The notes beneath the pieces were generated by a model. That model was not told the DNA's origin. It saw nothing but the letters and a program-made list of their open reading frames with translations, and did not search any database. 64,000 nt of DNA, taken from positions 2,356,001-2,420,000 of the forward strand of contig NZ_CP017718.1 in the NCBI RefSeq assembly GCF_001854405.1. Direction: 5' to 3'. This stretch comes from Hyphomonas sp. Mor2 (lineage in GTDB: Bacteria > Pseudomonadota > Alphaproteobacteria > Caulobacterales > Hyphomonadaceae). This document shows positions 46,759 through 56,502 of the stretch, piece by piece. The first letter of the stretch is position 1; every line of letters starts with the position of its first letter. The position numbers and the translations under genes are program-made.

Positions 46759-47852
46759 GCTTTCGCGCCTTTCTTACCCCCACCATAAGCAGGATCCGCC
46801 GCGGCGGAGGCTTCGTCCAATGGCCATCTGGGACGGGCGGCGAAGTCCAATCCCATGCCCGTGACCATCCCCGTCTGTAAGCGCTCGGCGCCGGCCTGGG
46901 CGATCATGACGGCATTGTCGGTACAATGGCGTAGGGGCGGTGCGATCAGGCGGGCCCCCGCGGCTCTAGCGACATGTTCAAGCGCCGCGCGAATGGTCTG
47001 ATTGGCGGCAACGCCCCCCGCTACAACCAGTCGCTGAGCGTCGCTGAAATGCGACTGAAATGCCGCCAAAGCGCGCTCGGTCTTGCCGGCGAGGCACTCC
47101 GTGACCGCAAGTTGAAACGCCGCGCACAGATCGGCGCGACCTTGCTCATCGAGCGCTTCCTTTTCGACCACCCGCGCGGCCGCGGTCTTGAGTCCGGCAA
47201 AGCTCAAATCGAGATCTGGCCGGTTGAGGAGCGGACGCGGCAGGTCGAACCGCGAGGCATCCCCTTGCCGCGCCAGGCGCTCGACCGCCGGGCCGCCTGG
47301 AAATCCGATGCCCAGCGTTTTTGCCAGTTTGTCGAAGGCTTCCCCGGCCGCGTCATCAATGGTCGAGCCAAGACGGCGATAGGCGCCAAGCCCGGTCACT
47401 TCCAGAAACTGGCAATGCCCACCGCTGACCAGCAGCAGCAAATAGGGGAACGGGCAGGCTTCAGCGATCCGCGGCGACAAAGCGTGGCCCTCGAGATGGT
47501 TGATCGGTATGAAGGGCTTGCCGGCAGCGAGGGCGAGCGCCTTGCCGGTCATCATGCCGACCATCACACCCCCGATCAGGCCGGGCCCCGAGGTGGCCGC
47601 CACCGCGTCCATGTCTGCGAGATTGCATCCGCTTGCCTCGAGGGTTTGGGCGATGACGCTGTCAGCAATATCAGCATGCGCCCGGGCCGCGATCTCCGGC
47701 ACCACGCCGCCATAAGGCGCATGTTCCTCGATCTGGCTGTGCACGGTCTCAGCCAGGATTTCCGAACGCCCGTCGGCATGACGGCGCAGCACCGCGGCGG
47801 CGGTCTCGTCACAGCTGGTCTCAATACCGAGAAGGGTTACAGGCGCATTCAT
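46755..47852 (-). CDS. tsaD: tRNA N6-adenosine threonylcarbamoyltransferase
   Basis: A 365-residue enzyme that finishes the t6A37 modification of ANN-decoding tRNAs with TsaB and Tsa[17 protein letters not shown] starts the ASKHA fold, [26 protein letters not shown] is the metal-binding stretch, and [21 protein letters not shown] and [16 protein letters not shown] are further family marks. In alphaproteobacteria it is often beside hemC, as here (separated by one GH5 gene). Confidence 0.95.
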   Translation of the reverse strand: MNAPVTLLGIETSCDETAAAVLRRHADGRSEILAETVHSQIEEHAPYGGVVPEIAARAHADIADSVIAQTLEASGCNLADMDAVAATSGPGLIGGVMVGMMTGKALALAAGKPFIPINHLEGHALSPRIAEACPFPYLLLLVSGGHCQFLEVTGLGAYRRLGSTIDDAAGEAFDKLAKTLGIGFPGGPAVERLARQGDASRFDLPRPLLNRPDLDLSFAGLKTAAARVVEKEALDEQGRADLCAAFQLAVTECLAGKTERALAAFQSHFSDAQRLVVAGGVAANQTIRAALEHVARAAGARLIAPPLRHCTDNAVMIAQAGAERLQTGMVTGMGLDFAARPRWPLDEASAAADPAYGGGKKGAKA

Positions 47853-47892
47853 CAGGCGGATATAGACAGTTCAGGCCCGGGTTGAAACCGGG

Positions 47893-48894
47893 TCAGTCCA
47901 GCAAGGCCGCTCGCAATTCCGGGATCCAGGTCTCGGTAAATGTGTCATAGGCTCTGAGCTCCCCCGCATAATCCCAATAGCACCAGGACATGCCGCGCGC
48001 CTCGGCGGCCTCTCGCAAGGCTTGTGTCCAGCGCGCGCGCTGGTCGAGTGGCACCTTCCGGAACACGCCGAACTCTCCCAGGAATACCGGCATGCCTGTG
48101 CTGGCTTGCACCTCGGCGGCGGCGTCCAGGCGGGCTTCCATTTCTGCCTCGTCTTTTGCCGTGCCCCAGACCAGGCCGGTGCGCGTGCGGTCCGTCCAAT
48201 GCGCCCCCTGGTGGGTGAAATCGAACGGCTGATATTCATGGAAGGTCAGGATGACGCGTTCAGCACGCTCTGGTTCGGATGCCAGCAATCCTTCCAGTTG
48301 CCCCCAATCGGCCGTCCCAAGAATGACCCAGCGATCCGGGTGATCTCGCCGGATCCGTTCCAGCAATCGCGCGTTGATGGCGTCCGTACGCTTCACGGAC
48401 ATCCGTCGATGCGGCTCATTGATCGTTTCGAAGATCAAATGATCGGGCGCGCCGATAAAATGCGTCGCCAACTGATCCCAGATCGCTTCCAGAACCGGCT
48501 CATATTTTCCGGGGTTCTGATTCAATCGACTAAAGTGATGCACATTGACGATGATCTTCAGATCGATTTCCGCCGCCCATCTGACGATCTGATCGACTCG
48601 GGCCAACATGGCAGGATCAATTGTATAAGGAGCCTCTTCCTCCATATGGGCCGTCCATCTGACCGGCAGCCGGATCGTGTCAAAACCGGCTTGTTTCAGA
48701 CGCACCAGATCCCGTCGGCGCACGACATAGCCCCACTGCCCCTCGAACGTGGCTTCCAAAGCGCTGCCGAGATTCATGCAACGGGCAATCGGGGACGATT
48801 GGAACGGAACAATGGATGGCTGCCCGGGAGACACACCCTCACGCTGCACGCAGGCCGCCAGAAACAGGCATAGCGACAGTACAAGTTTGCGCAT
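47893..48894 (-). CDS. glycoside hydrolase family 5 lipoprotein
   Basis: A 333-residue predicted lipoprotein (signal LCLFLAAC, Cys15). The mature protein is a GH5 cellulase-type barrel. The acid/base glutamate is in HLIFETINEPHRR, and the nucleophile glutamate in MPVFLGEFGVF. It probably cleaves beta-1,4 or beta-1,3 glucan links outside or in the periplasm. Two cysteines lie far apart (Cys near MNLG and CYWDYAG). It sits between tsaD and hemC and is divergent from hemC. Confidence 0.88.
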   Translation of the reverse strand: MRKLVLSLCLFLAACVQREGVSPGQPSIVPFQSSPIARCMNLGSALEATFEGQWGYVVRRRDLVRLKQAGFDTIRLPVRWTAHMEEEAPYTIDPAMLARVDQIVRWAAEIDLKIIVNVHHFSRLNQNPGKYEPVLEAIWDQLATHFIGAPDHLIFETINEPHRRMSVKRTDAINARLLERIRRDHPDRWVILGTADWGQLEGLLASEPERAERVILTFHEYQPFDFTHQGAHWTDRTRTGLVWGTAKDEAEMEARLDAAAEVQASTGMPVFLGEFGVFRKVPLDQRARWTQALREAAEARGMSWCYWDYAGELRAYDTFTETWIPELRAALLD

Positions 48895-48972
48895 TTAGCC
48901 CCTCCTGTCAGCCACCGCTTGCACGCGGATAAGATCGCCCTTAGCTGGACCCTACGCAGAATCGGAGCCGCA

Positions 48973-49920
48973 ATGTCAAGCGCCATCACCGTCCGAATTG
49001 GGACACGAGGGTCTCCCCTGGCGCTTTATCAGGCAAATCTGATTGCCCGCACGCTCGAACACGTCAGCGATGGCGCCTTGCGCGGTGAGATCGTCACTTT
49101 CTCGACCAAGGGTGATCAGCTGACCACGGAACGTTTGATCAATTCAGGCGGCAAAGGCCTGTTTACCCGAGAGATCGATCATGCGGTTGATACAGGCGAA
49201 GTGGACCTCGGAGTTCACAGTCTGAAAGATGTCCCGAGCCTGCTTCCAGACGGACAAAGCCTCGTCGCCTATCCCGAACGCAATGATCCACGCGATGGAT
49301 TCCTGACGACAAACGGACTCACGCGCCTTCAGGACCTGCCAGACGGCGCGGTGCTCGGGACAGCAAGTCTCCGGCGAGAATCGCAGGCGCTGGCGCTCCG
49401 TCCGGACCTCAAGCTTGTTCCATTTCGAGGGCGGGTTGAAACCCGGATCGAAAAGCTGAAACGCGGGGAAGCAGATGCCACTTTCCTGGCCATGGCCGGG
49501 CTGAAGCGCCTGGAGCTGGATCATCTCGCCCACCCGGTTCCGATGAGCGATATGCTGCCGGCGGCCGGGCAAGGCATCATTGCGGTCGCGGCGCGCGACT
49601 CAGCCCTGCAGCCAGATCTCCAGACGGCCCTCGCAAAACTGGATCACGCGGCGACCCGCGCCATGGCCACGGCGGAACGGGCCTTTCTGGCAGAGCTCGA
49701 CGGGTCCTGTCGCACAGCCATGGCGGCGCAGCTAGAGAACATGGACGGCGCCTGGCACCTGCGCGGCGAAGTGCTGACGCCGGATGGGCAGACCAAATGG
49801 ACCGCGCAGGCCACCGCCTTGTTGTCAGCCAGCCTTGAAGACCTGGCGCGGCTCGGGCGACAGCTCGCGATGAATATTCGCGACCAGGCAGGCGGCGACC
49901 TGCCGGTTTTTACTGACTGA
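48973..49920 (+). CDS. hemC: porphobilinogen deaminase (hydroxymethylbilane synthase)
   Basis: A 315-residue enzyme that joins four porphobilinogens into hydroxymethylbilane for heme. IGTRGSPLALYQANLIA opens the fold. The catalytic Asp is in HSLKDVPS, and the cysteine that binds the dipyrromethane cofactor is in AELDGSCRTAMAA. CGGAG precedes ATG 48973. It starts a hemC-hemD-mitofilin-hemY run with short gaps or overlaps. Confidence 0.96.
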   Translation: MSSAITVRIGTRGSPLALYQANLIARTLEHVSDGALRGEIVTFSTKGDQLTTERLINSGGKGLFTREIDHAVDTGEVDLGVHSLKDVPSLLPDGQSLVAYPERNDPRDGFLTTNGLTRLQDLPDGAVLGTASLRRESQALALRPDLKLVPFRGRVETRIEKLKRGEADATFLAMAGLKRLELDHLAHPVPMSDMLPAAGQGIIAVAARDSALQPDLQTALAKLDHAATRAMATAERAFLAELDGSCRTAMAAQLENMDGAWHLRGEVLTPDGQTKWTAQATALLSASLEDLARLGRQLAMNIRDQAGGDLPVFTD

Positions 49921-49927
49921 TCCGATC

Positions 49928-50656
49928 GTGGCCGATCTGCCTCCCATCCTGATCATTCGCGCCGAGCCTGGCGCGCGCGAGTCCGCGCAGCGGGTTGAAG
50001 CCCTCGGTCTGCGCGCGGTGGTGTCGCCTGTCTTGTCCATGAAGACACTGGCCGCACCCGAGCAGCCCACCCCTCAAAGTCTTGCGGGTCTGGTCTTCAC
50101 CAGCGCCAATGGCGTGCGCGCATACGCGGCGCGAGCGGTGGACGTCTCGCTTCCGGCCTGGTGCGTTGGCCCAGCCACCGCCGCGGCGGCGCGAAGCGCG
50201 GGCTTCACTCATATTCATGAATCAGCTGGAAATGCGGTCGACCTTGCGCACTTTATCGCGCAGCGCAGCGTACCATCCGGCAAACCGCTGCTGCATATCG
50301 CCAATGCGGCTGCAAAAGGCGATCTGAAGCGACAGCTCGAAACGCATGGGTTTAGCGTCGCGTTCGCGCCGCTCTATGAAATGCAAGGCGCGGAAACCTT
50401 GTCCGAAGAAGCCGTACACGTCCTCAGGGAAGGTGGGCCCGCTTGCGTCCTGATCCATTCCGCCAAAGGGGCGACACGGTTCGCCGAACTTGTCGCTGAC
50501 CTCCCGACGGATCACCTCACTGCGGTGGCCATCTCAGAACCTGCGATCGCACCGCTCCAAACGATGACTCTCGCTGCGAGATACGTCGCCTCGACGCCAA
50601 ATGAGGACGGCGTGATCGCGGCGCTGCAATCTGCAATTGCCACACTTTCGGCCTGA
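49928..50656 (+). CDS. hemD: uroporphyrinogen-III synthase
   Basis: A 242-residue enzyme that closes hydroxymethylbilane to uroporphyrinogen III. The family is weakly conserved; FTSANGVRAYAARA and WCVGPATAAAARSAGF are its typical segments, with AISEPAIAPL later. A GTG start at 49928 lies seven bases beyond the hemC stop. Position in a hem operon supports the call. Confidence 0.9.
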   Translation: MADLPPILIIRAEPGARESAQRVEALGLRAVVSPVLSMKTLAAPEQPTPQSLAGLVFTSANGVRAYAARAVDVSLPAWCVGPATAAAARSAGFTHIHESAGNAVDLAHFIAQRSVPSGKPLLHIANAAAKGDLKRQLETHGFSVAFAPLYEMQGAETLSEEAVHVLREGGPACVLIHSAKGATRFAELVADLPTDHLTAVAISEPAIAPLQTMTLAARYVASTPNEDGVIAALQSAIATLSA

Positions 50657-50704
50657 AGCGACACAATATAAGGTGCGCAAGCCAGCCAGATCGGAGACCT
50701 GCTC

Positions 50705-51835
50705 ATGACCTCATCCGCCCTGCCACCTGAAACAGGGGATGAGGCACCGATTGATGCGGAGTTCGAGCCGGCACCGTCTGCCCCGCAATCAGACAAGGCG
50801 TCTGGACGCGGACCAGGATGGGCGGCCTTTGGCGGGCTTGGTCTGATTGCGCTGGTCAGCCTGATCCTGGCTGCCGCGGGCGCAGGTTTGATTCCCGGAC
50901 TCGCGCCGGGCACTAGCAAAGTCGCCGCGCTCGAGACCCGATTGAGCGAGCTCGAAACTGCACGAACCGCGTCGAATGATCAGGCGACTGAGCAAGCCGC
51001 CGAAATCTCGGCCTTGAAGGGTCGCGCCGACAGTTTGAGGGCCGATCGCACGCGTTCGGTCACCGACCTGCGGGCGCTGCGCGACGAGATTGACGAGATC
51101 CAGACCGATCTTGCCGCCTTGCAGCGCGCCCGAGTGGCGACCCTGGCCGATGAAGGCACGAGCGACGGAACCGGTTCGAGCAATCTCGCCGCATTAGAGA
51201 CGCGTATATCTGCCCTTGAAGATGCTCTGGTCTCGCAGCTCGATGGCTACAATTTGGCCCTCGACCTGATGAAAACCCGCGTCGATGCGCTCGAGGAAAA
51301 AGCCGGTGCGGAAGGCCTGACCGCGACCGCTGCGACCAACAGTCGAACCGAGGCGGCCCTGGCCCTTTCCGCGATTGAAGCCGCGGCGCGGCGCGGGCGT
51401 CCGTTCCTGTCGGCCCACCAACGCCTGCAAGCGGCCATGCCGGGGAATGAGGCGGTGAGCGCGCTCGCACCGGTGGCGCCAAAGGCCATTCCGACGCTGA
51501 CGGAATTGACGGCGGACCTGCCGCAGTTGATCGACGCGGCACTTGATCAGGAAGCCGAAAGCTCGACCGGCGGCTCGGGCTGGATGCGCAGCCTGTTCGG
51601 CGACGGCATTCAGGTCCGCCGAGACGGCGCAACGACGACGCGTGACCATTTGAGCCTGGCCTCTGCGGCGCTCGACTCCGGCGAACTGGCTGAAACAATT
51701 GAACATATTCGCGCCATCGACGCAGATCTTCAGCCTGTCTTCACAGATTGGTTGCAAAATGCGCAAGACCGACACCTGTTGGAAGAGACCCTTGAGGCGC
51801 TGCGCCTCACCATGATTGCGGAAGAGCGCCCATGA
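50705..51835 (+). CDS. bacterial mitofilin (Mic60-like) membrane protein
   Basis: A 376-residue protein. An acidic N-terminal tail, one membrane helix (about 38-68, AFGGLGLIALVSLILAAAGAGLI), a long periplasmic coiled coil (about 75-215) and a C-terminal helical domain match alphaproteobacterial Mic60/mitofilin. That family is known to lie in hem operons between hemD and hemY, as here, and to shape intracytoplasmic membranes. The stop overlaps hemY by four bases (ATGA). No intracytoplasmic membranes can be inferred from sequence. Confidence 0.78.
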   Translation: MTSSALPPETGDEAPIDAEFEPAPSAPQSDKASGRGPGWAAFGGLGLIALVSLILAAAGAGLIPGLAPGTSKVAALETRLSELETARTASNDQATEQAAEISALKGRADSLRADRTRSVTDLRALRDEIDEIQTDLAALQRARVATLADEGTSDGTGSSNLAALETRISALEDALVSQLDGYNLALDLMKTRVDALEEKAGAEGLTATAATNSRTEAALALSAIEAAARRGRPFLSAHQRLQAAMPGNEAVSALAPVAPKAIPTLTELTADLPQLIDAALDQEAESSTGGSGWMRSLFGDGIQVRRDGATTTRDHLSLASAALDSGELAETIEHIRAIDADLQPVFTDWLQNAQDRHLLEETLEALRLTMIAEERP

Positions 51836-53259
51836 TCATCCTGTTTTTGATCATCTTGCTGATCGTCCTGGCGGGCATCTTCGTGATGTGGGCCTCGCGC
51901 CTGCCCGGCGGCCTGACGCTCGATCTGGGCGGTGGCACCGTCTACGAGTTCGAGATTGTCTGGGCCCTGCTCGCCATTCTTCTGGTTGGGGCCGCCATGG
52001 CGCTGGTCTGGTCACTGCTGACCGGCCTGGTCACGCTGCCGAGCCGGTTCAGCCGCTCGCGCAAGGCGTCAAAGATCAAAGCCGCCAACAAGGCGCTGGC
52101 TGAGGGCCTGCTCGCCGCCGAAGCGGGGGATGCGGCCCTGGCCAAGAAACTGTCCAAGAAAGCCGCGCAATTTGCCGATGATGACCGGCTGAAACTGCTG
52201 CTCGAAGCCCGCGCGGCGGAAATCTCGGATGACTGGTCCGGCGCTGAGCGCGCCTGGGGACAGTTGGCCCGACTTCCCGGCGGACAGCTTGCGGGCCTCC
52301 GCGGCGCAGCCTCTGCAGCTAGCGCCCGCGGCGATACGCTATCGGCCGAGACCCGGACCCGCGAAGCGCTGGAAATGAAGTCCGGCGCGGACTGGCCATT
52401 CAATACGCTGTTCGACACCCAGGTCGCGGCTGGCAACTGGAATGAAGCGCTGAAGACGCTCAGCATTGGCGAAAAACGCGGCCAGATCAGTGGAGAGAGC
52501 CTGCGCCGCCGCCGCGCTGTGCTCTACACCGCTCAGGCCGCCGCGCTGCAGCATAATGAACGCAAGGAATCGCAGCGCTTGCTTGCCGATGCGATCCGCT
52601 CCGCCCCGTCCTTCCCGCCCGCTGCCTGGCATGGCGCGCGGCAATTGATGATCGATGACAAGATCAAGGCTGCCCAGGGCGTGCTCGAGCTTGGCTGGAA
52701 GGCCCGGCCACACCCCGCCCTCGCTCAATTGGTGCGCCGCCTCGACGACAAGGCCTCTCCCGCAGCAATCGCCGGACGCTTGAAAGCGCTGGCCGCGGCC
52801 AATCCGGATCACCGCGAAAGCCGGATCCTGACCTCAGAACTCGCCATGCAGGAGCGGGATTGGCTGAGCGCTGTGAAGACCCTGGCGCTGCTGGTCGAGG
52901 AGAAGCCCACGGCGCGGCTCTGCCTGTTGCTCGAAAGGGCTTTGCGCGGCTATGGCGACCTGACGGAAGCCGATCGCTGGGGCCGGATGGCGGTGACCGC
53001 GGCCCGCGAACCGGAATGGTCTGACATCGACCCCCGCGGCAGCGCGTTCCAGTATGCGCGAGGCGACTGGGCCCGCCTGGTCTATGCCTTTGGCGATGCC
53101 GGAAACCTTGTGCATCCCCGCTATGAATCCTCCGAACGCGAGCTGGATGCAGGCCGTCCGATTGCCCTGCCGGCGCCCGTCTCCGGCCCGACCGAGGCAA
53201 AAACCCCTGAAACAGAAGTTGTGACCCCGCCGCTCGATTACGTGCCGAGCGACGATTAG
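51832..53259 (+). CDS. hemY: HemY-type membrane TPR protein
   Basis: A 475-residue protein of the HemY N-terminal family (not protoporphyrinogen oxidase). Two membrane helices (about 1-25 and 42-65) precede a long TPR-like solenoid, e.g. ERAWGQLARLPGGQLAGLRGAASAASARGD and AHGARQLMI. The family lies at the end of hemCD operons and is thought to help heme synthesis, though its role is unclear. Overlaps the mitofilin gene by four bases. Confidence 0.85.
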   Translation: MIILFLIILLIVLAGIFVMWASRLPGGLTLDLGGGTVYEFEIVWALLAILLVGAAMALVWSLLTGLVTLPSRFSRSRKASKIKAANKALAEGLLAAEAGDAALAKKLSKKAAQFADDDRLKLLLEARAAEISDDWSGAERAWGQLARLPGGQLAGLRGAASAASARGDTLSAETRTREALEMKSGADWPFNTLFDTQVAAGNWNEALKTLSIGEKRGQISGESLRRRRAVLYTAQAAALQHNERKESQRLLADAIRSAPSFPPAAWHGARQLMIDDKIKAAQGVLELGWKARPHPALAQLVRRLDDKASPAAIAGRLKALAAANPDHRESRILTSELAMQERDWLSAVKTLALLVEEKPTARLCLLLERALRGYGDLTEADRWGRMAVTAAREPEWSDIDPRGSAFQYARGDWARLVYAFGDAGNLVHPRYESSERELDAGRPIALPAPVSGPTEAKTPETEVVTPPLDYVPSDD

Positions 53260-53306
53260 GCGGTTTCCGGCCCAAACTGTCCGGACACTTTTCAGCACGC
53301 CGACGC

Positions 53307-53366
53307 CTTCCATAACGGCATTGTCATCCCCATCTATGCAAATTCGCGATAGGGACTATTCGCGAT
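53307..53366 (+). promoter_or_regulatory. candidate sigma-32-like promoter and direct repeat before rpoH
   Basis: CTTCC (53307) and CCCCATCT (53328-53335), 16 bases apart, resemble a heat-shock promoter. Next, ATTCGCGAT is repeated at 53342-53350 and 53358-53366. The rest of the 218-base gap shows no gene; an AAGGAGGA site (from 53463) serves rpoH. Confidence 0.4.
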
Positions 53367-53477
53367 TGAGGGAAAGACGCTGCCGATGATCGGGGCTATG
53401 ACCCTCACCAACGATAGAACTGGAACGGTTGCCTCAACGTAGAGGGGTCGTGAAGGGGACATAAGGAGGACCAGTAA

Positions 53478-54374
53478 ATGGCCAATACAACTGCGAGCCG
53501 TGCGCTCACGCTGAGCCCAGAACAGGGCCTTAGCCGCTACCTCTCAGAAATTCGAAAATTCCCCATGCTCGCCAAGGACGAGGAGTTCATGCTCGCCAAG
53601 CGCTGGCAGGAGCATGAAGATTCCGAGGCCGCCGAAAAAATGGTGACCTCTCACCTGCGCCTCGTCGCCAAGATCGCGATGGGCTATCGCGGCTATGGCC
53701 TGCCCATGGCTGAAGTGATCTCCGAAGGCAATGTCGGCCTGATGCAGTCGGTGAAGAAGTTCGATCCCGACAAGGGCTTCCGCCTCGCCACTTATGCGAT
53801 GTGGTGGATCCGGGCGAGCATTCAGGAATACATCCTGCGCTCGTGGAGCCTGGTCAAACTCGGCACGACGGCTGCGCAGAAGAAACTGTTCTTCAACCTG
53901 CGCCGGATGAAAGGCGAGATTGATGCGCTCGACAATGCCCAGCTGAAGCCCGATCAGGTGAAGCACATTGCCGACAAGCTGAACGTCTCGGAGAAAGACG
54001 TGATCTCGATGAACGGTCGGATGAGCGGCTCTGATGCCTCGCTGAACGCCCCAATGGGCGCCGAAGGCGATATGGAGTGGCAGGACTGGCTCGAGGATGA
54101 CGAACCGAACCAGGCCGAAGAGTTTGCCCGCACGCAGGAATTCGATGCCCGGATGGAGCTGCTCCAGACGGCCATGGCCGACTTGTCCGAGCGCGAGCAG
54201 CATATCCTGCAGGAACGCCGCCTGACCGACGAACCAAAGACGCTCGAAGAGCTGTCTGAGGTTTACAATGTCAGCCGCGAACGCATCCGCCAGATCGAAG
54301 TGCGGGCGTTTGAGAAGCTGCAAAAAGCCATGCAGAAAATGGCCAAGGAATCTGGCCTCCCCATGGGGGCCTAG
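53478..54374 (+). CDS. rpoH: RNA polymerase heat-shock sigma factor (sigma-32)
   Basis: A 298-residue sigma factor. Regions 2 (EVISEGNVGLMQSVKKFDPDKGFRLATYAMWWIRASI), 3 and 4 ([33 protein letters not shown]) are clear. The RpoH box appears as QKKLFFNLRRMK in the characteristic place. It directs heat-shock genes such as chaperones. A near-perfect ribosome site AAGGAGGA precedes the ATG. No thermosensor stem is evident. Confidence 0.96.
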   Translation: MANTTASRALTLSPEQGLSRYLSEIRKFPMLAKDEEFMLAKRWQEHEDSEAAEKMVTSHLRLVAKIAMGYRGYGLPMAEVISEGNVGLMQSVKKFDPDKGFRLATYAMWWIRASIQEYILRSWSLVKLGTTAAQKKLFFNLRRMKGEIDALDNAQLKPDQVKHIADKLNVSEKDVISMNGRMSGSDASLNAPMGAEGDMEWQDWLEDDEPNQAEEFARTQEFDARMELLQTAMADLSEREQHILQERRLTDEPKTLEELSEVYNVSRERIRQIEVRAFEKLQKAMQKMAKESGLPMGA

Positions 54375-55579
54375 CGCTCTCCCGGCGGCTGATCTTCAGT
54401 CGCCGGATTTGCCTTTGGATCGATAAAATCCGGCGGCTTGATGCCGAGCACCAATGTGCCGATCAGGGCCACCACCATCACCACAAAGACCACGACGGCG
54501 ACGAGCCCGCCGCCGACCCCGAGCGTGCGGCTGAGATAGCCGATAATCTGCTCATATTGGAGCACGCCCAGACCGGCTGCGACGACGCCGAGAAACTTCA
54601 GCGCCATCTCGGTTTGCGACGGAAATGTCCGGAAGTGGAAGAACACCAAGAGCAGCACCCAGACCCCGAAGCCGAGGGCGTAGAGCGGCGCCGTGACCCG
54701 GTAAATGTTCGATGATCCGTCTGCGGTGAGCAAGGCAAATGTGTCCAGGTAGGAGGCATTCATCAGCGGCCAGAGCAACATCAGCGCGCCGCCCATTGCG
54801 ATCGGGAACGAGACGTCCTGGACAGCCGATCCGTACAGATTCGCAAGAGACTTGCGCAGCCGCACCAGCAGGATGCCGACCATGAGCAGCATGAACAGCA
54901 TAAGCAGCTTCACCGGCATCACCAGGCGATGGACAGAAGACAAGGTCGCCGGGTTGTCCGCCTGCATCGTGTTTACAAATTCCCGAAACCGGGTGCGGGC
55001 CTGGCAACACTCGGTAATCGTGACCAGGTTCCCGGTCGGAAAACAGGTCTGTTCCTGGGCCGCGCTATCGGCAAACTCCAACCAGAGGGGATCGCAATTG
55101 GCATAGAATTCTGACAGGCCGCCTTCGCTATTGGCGTTGATTTTCAGCTTGATCAGAATCTCCTGCACAGACGCCCGGCGCAGAGCCGGATCGTCTGCTT
55201 CAACCCCTTCATCCGCCATCAGTGCGGCGGGCGCAATTTCGAACAGGGACCGCGTATTGGAATTGTTGAACGCACTCGACATCGCCCACGAGGCCACGGC
55301 CAGCAACAGAATAACGCCGCCAAACGCGATGCGCCCGAATCGAACCTTGTTCCAGAACAGCGCATCGACCAGCATCACTGTCGGCTTCCAGAACGCCACC
55401 AGAGCCAGCAAGCCAACGATGGGAAAGAACAGGAAATTATGCGCAAACAGGGTCGCGAAACTGAGCCCCAGTCCATGCGGTCCGAATTCGGCGAACAAGG
55501 TCACGGTTTCGATCAGGATCGCCGCATAAATCACTCCAAACACGATTGTGACCATGACTCGCGAGCTGGCTTTTGTCAT
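54371..55579 (-). CDS. polytopic membrane protein of unknown function
   Basis: A 402-residue protein with about eight hydrophobic helices, several at the N-terminus, and a soluble loop of about 140 residues (about 115-215) between the third and fourth. The loop has Cys pairs (NCDPLWLEFADSA, ITECCQARTRF). GAGGA lies five bases before ATG 55579, the start that avoids overlap with the next gene. Family not recognised. It overlaps the rpoH stop by four bases, convergent. Confidence 0.72.
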   Translation of the reverse strand: MTKASSRVMVTIVFGVIYAAILIETVTLFAEFGPHGLGLSFATLFAHNFLFFPIVGLLALVAFWKPTVMLVDALFWNKVRFGRIAFGGVILLLAVASWAMSSAFNNSNTRSLFEIAPAALMADEGVEADDPALRRASVQEILIKLKINANSEGGLSEFYANCDPLWLEFADSAAQEQTCFPTGNLVTITECCQARTRFREFVNTMQADNPATLSSVHRLVMPVKLLMLFMLLMVGILLVRLRKSLANLYGSAVQDVSFPIAMGGALMLLWPLMNASYLDTFALLTADGSSNIYRVTAPLYALGFGVWVLLLVFFHFRTFPSQTEMALKFLGVVAAGLGVLQYEQIIGYLSRTLGVGGGLVAVVVFVVMVVALIGTLVLGIKPPDFIDPKANPATEDQPPGER

Positions 55580-55633
55580 ACCGTCCTCACCCGAAACCGG
55601 GTGCCCTCTCCAATCCCTAACCGTATAGATCAT

Positions 55634-56446
55634 ATGGCTTTTTCACCTGCAATCCAGATCACAACCGCGGATGATCCGCGAATTGCGCCCTATACTGCGA
55701 TCCGGGAGCGGGATCTGACCGGCGGCACCGATGGGCGCTTCATTGTCGAAGGCAAGGTCACGCTGAACATTCTGCTGTCCCTGTCCCGGTTCGAGGTGGA
55801 TAGTCTGTTCCTGAGCGAAACGCGGCTTGAGCCCCTGGCGGACCTGCTTGCAAATGTGCCAGATTCGGTCCCGGTCTATGTCGCCGGACAATCCCTGATG
55901 GACGAGATTGCGGGATTTCCGATCCATCGCGGCGTGCTCGCCTGCGCGCGGAAAGGTCCGCGGGTTGAGCTGGACTCCTTGCTCGCAGCTGAGGGCGCTC
56001 GGACCTTGCTGGTGCTCAACCAGATTTCCAATCACGACAATGTCGGCGCCGCTTTCCGCAATGCTGCGGCCTTTGGCGCGCATGGCGTCATCCTCGATGG
56101 CGGCAGCTGCGACCCGCTCTATCGCAAATCCATTCGGGTCTCCTCCGGTAGCAGCCTGTGGCTGCCCTACCATCATGGCGGCACCGGTGCAGCGCACATC
56201 GCGGCCTTGAAAGCGGCTGGATATGCTGTCTGGGCCATGACCCCGCGCGGCGATGCGGCGTCGCTCAAAGGGCTGCAGCCGCCCGACAGGCTCGCCATCC
56301 TGCTCGGCGCAGAAGGCCCGGGGCTGCCGGATGAGCTGATTGCCGCCTGTCAGCCGGTCCGGATCCCAATGCAGACCGGCTTTGACAGTGTTAATGTCGC
56401 GACCGCTGGCGCGATCGCGCTATCACATGTATTCAGGCCTGACTGA
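55634..56446 (+). CDS. SpoU/TrmH-family RNA methyltransferase
   Basis: A 270-residue SPOUT enzyme that 2'-O-methylates RNA. The trefoil-knot motifs are NHDNVGAAFRNAAAFG, AILLGAEGPGLPDELI and DSVNVATAGAIALSH. An N-terminal substrate-binding domain (about 1-100) precedes them. The RNA target (rRNA or tRNA) cannot be told. The ATG at 55634 is the first reasonable start; an earlier frame extends in from the divergent gene and is not credible. Confidence 0.9.
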   Translation: MAFSPAIQITTADDPRIAPYTAIRERDLTGGTDGRFIVEGKVTLNILLSLSRFEVDSLFLSETRLEPLADLLANVPDSVPVYVAGQSLMDEIAGFPIHRGVLACARKGPRVELDSLLAAEGARTLLVLNQISNHDNVGAAFRNAAAFGAHGVILDGGSCDPLYRKSIRVSSGSSLWLPYHHGGTGAAHIAALKAAGYAVWAMTPRGDAASLKGLQPPDRLAILLGAEGPGLPDELIAACQPVRIPMQTGFDSVNVATAGAIALSHVFRPD

Positions 56447-56502
56447 GGCCGGGGACGGCAGGGGCTGGACCTGACGGGGCGAGACGAGAAACGGGAGTTT
56501 CC

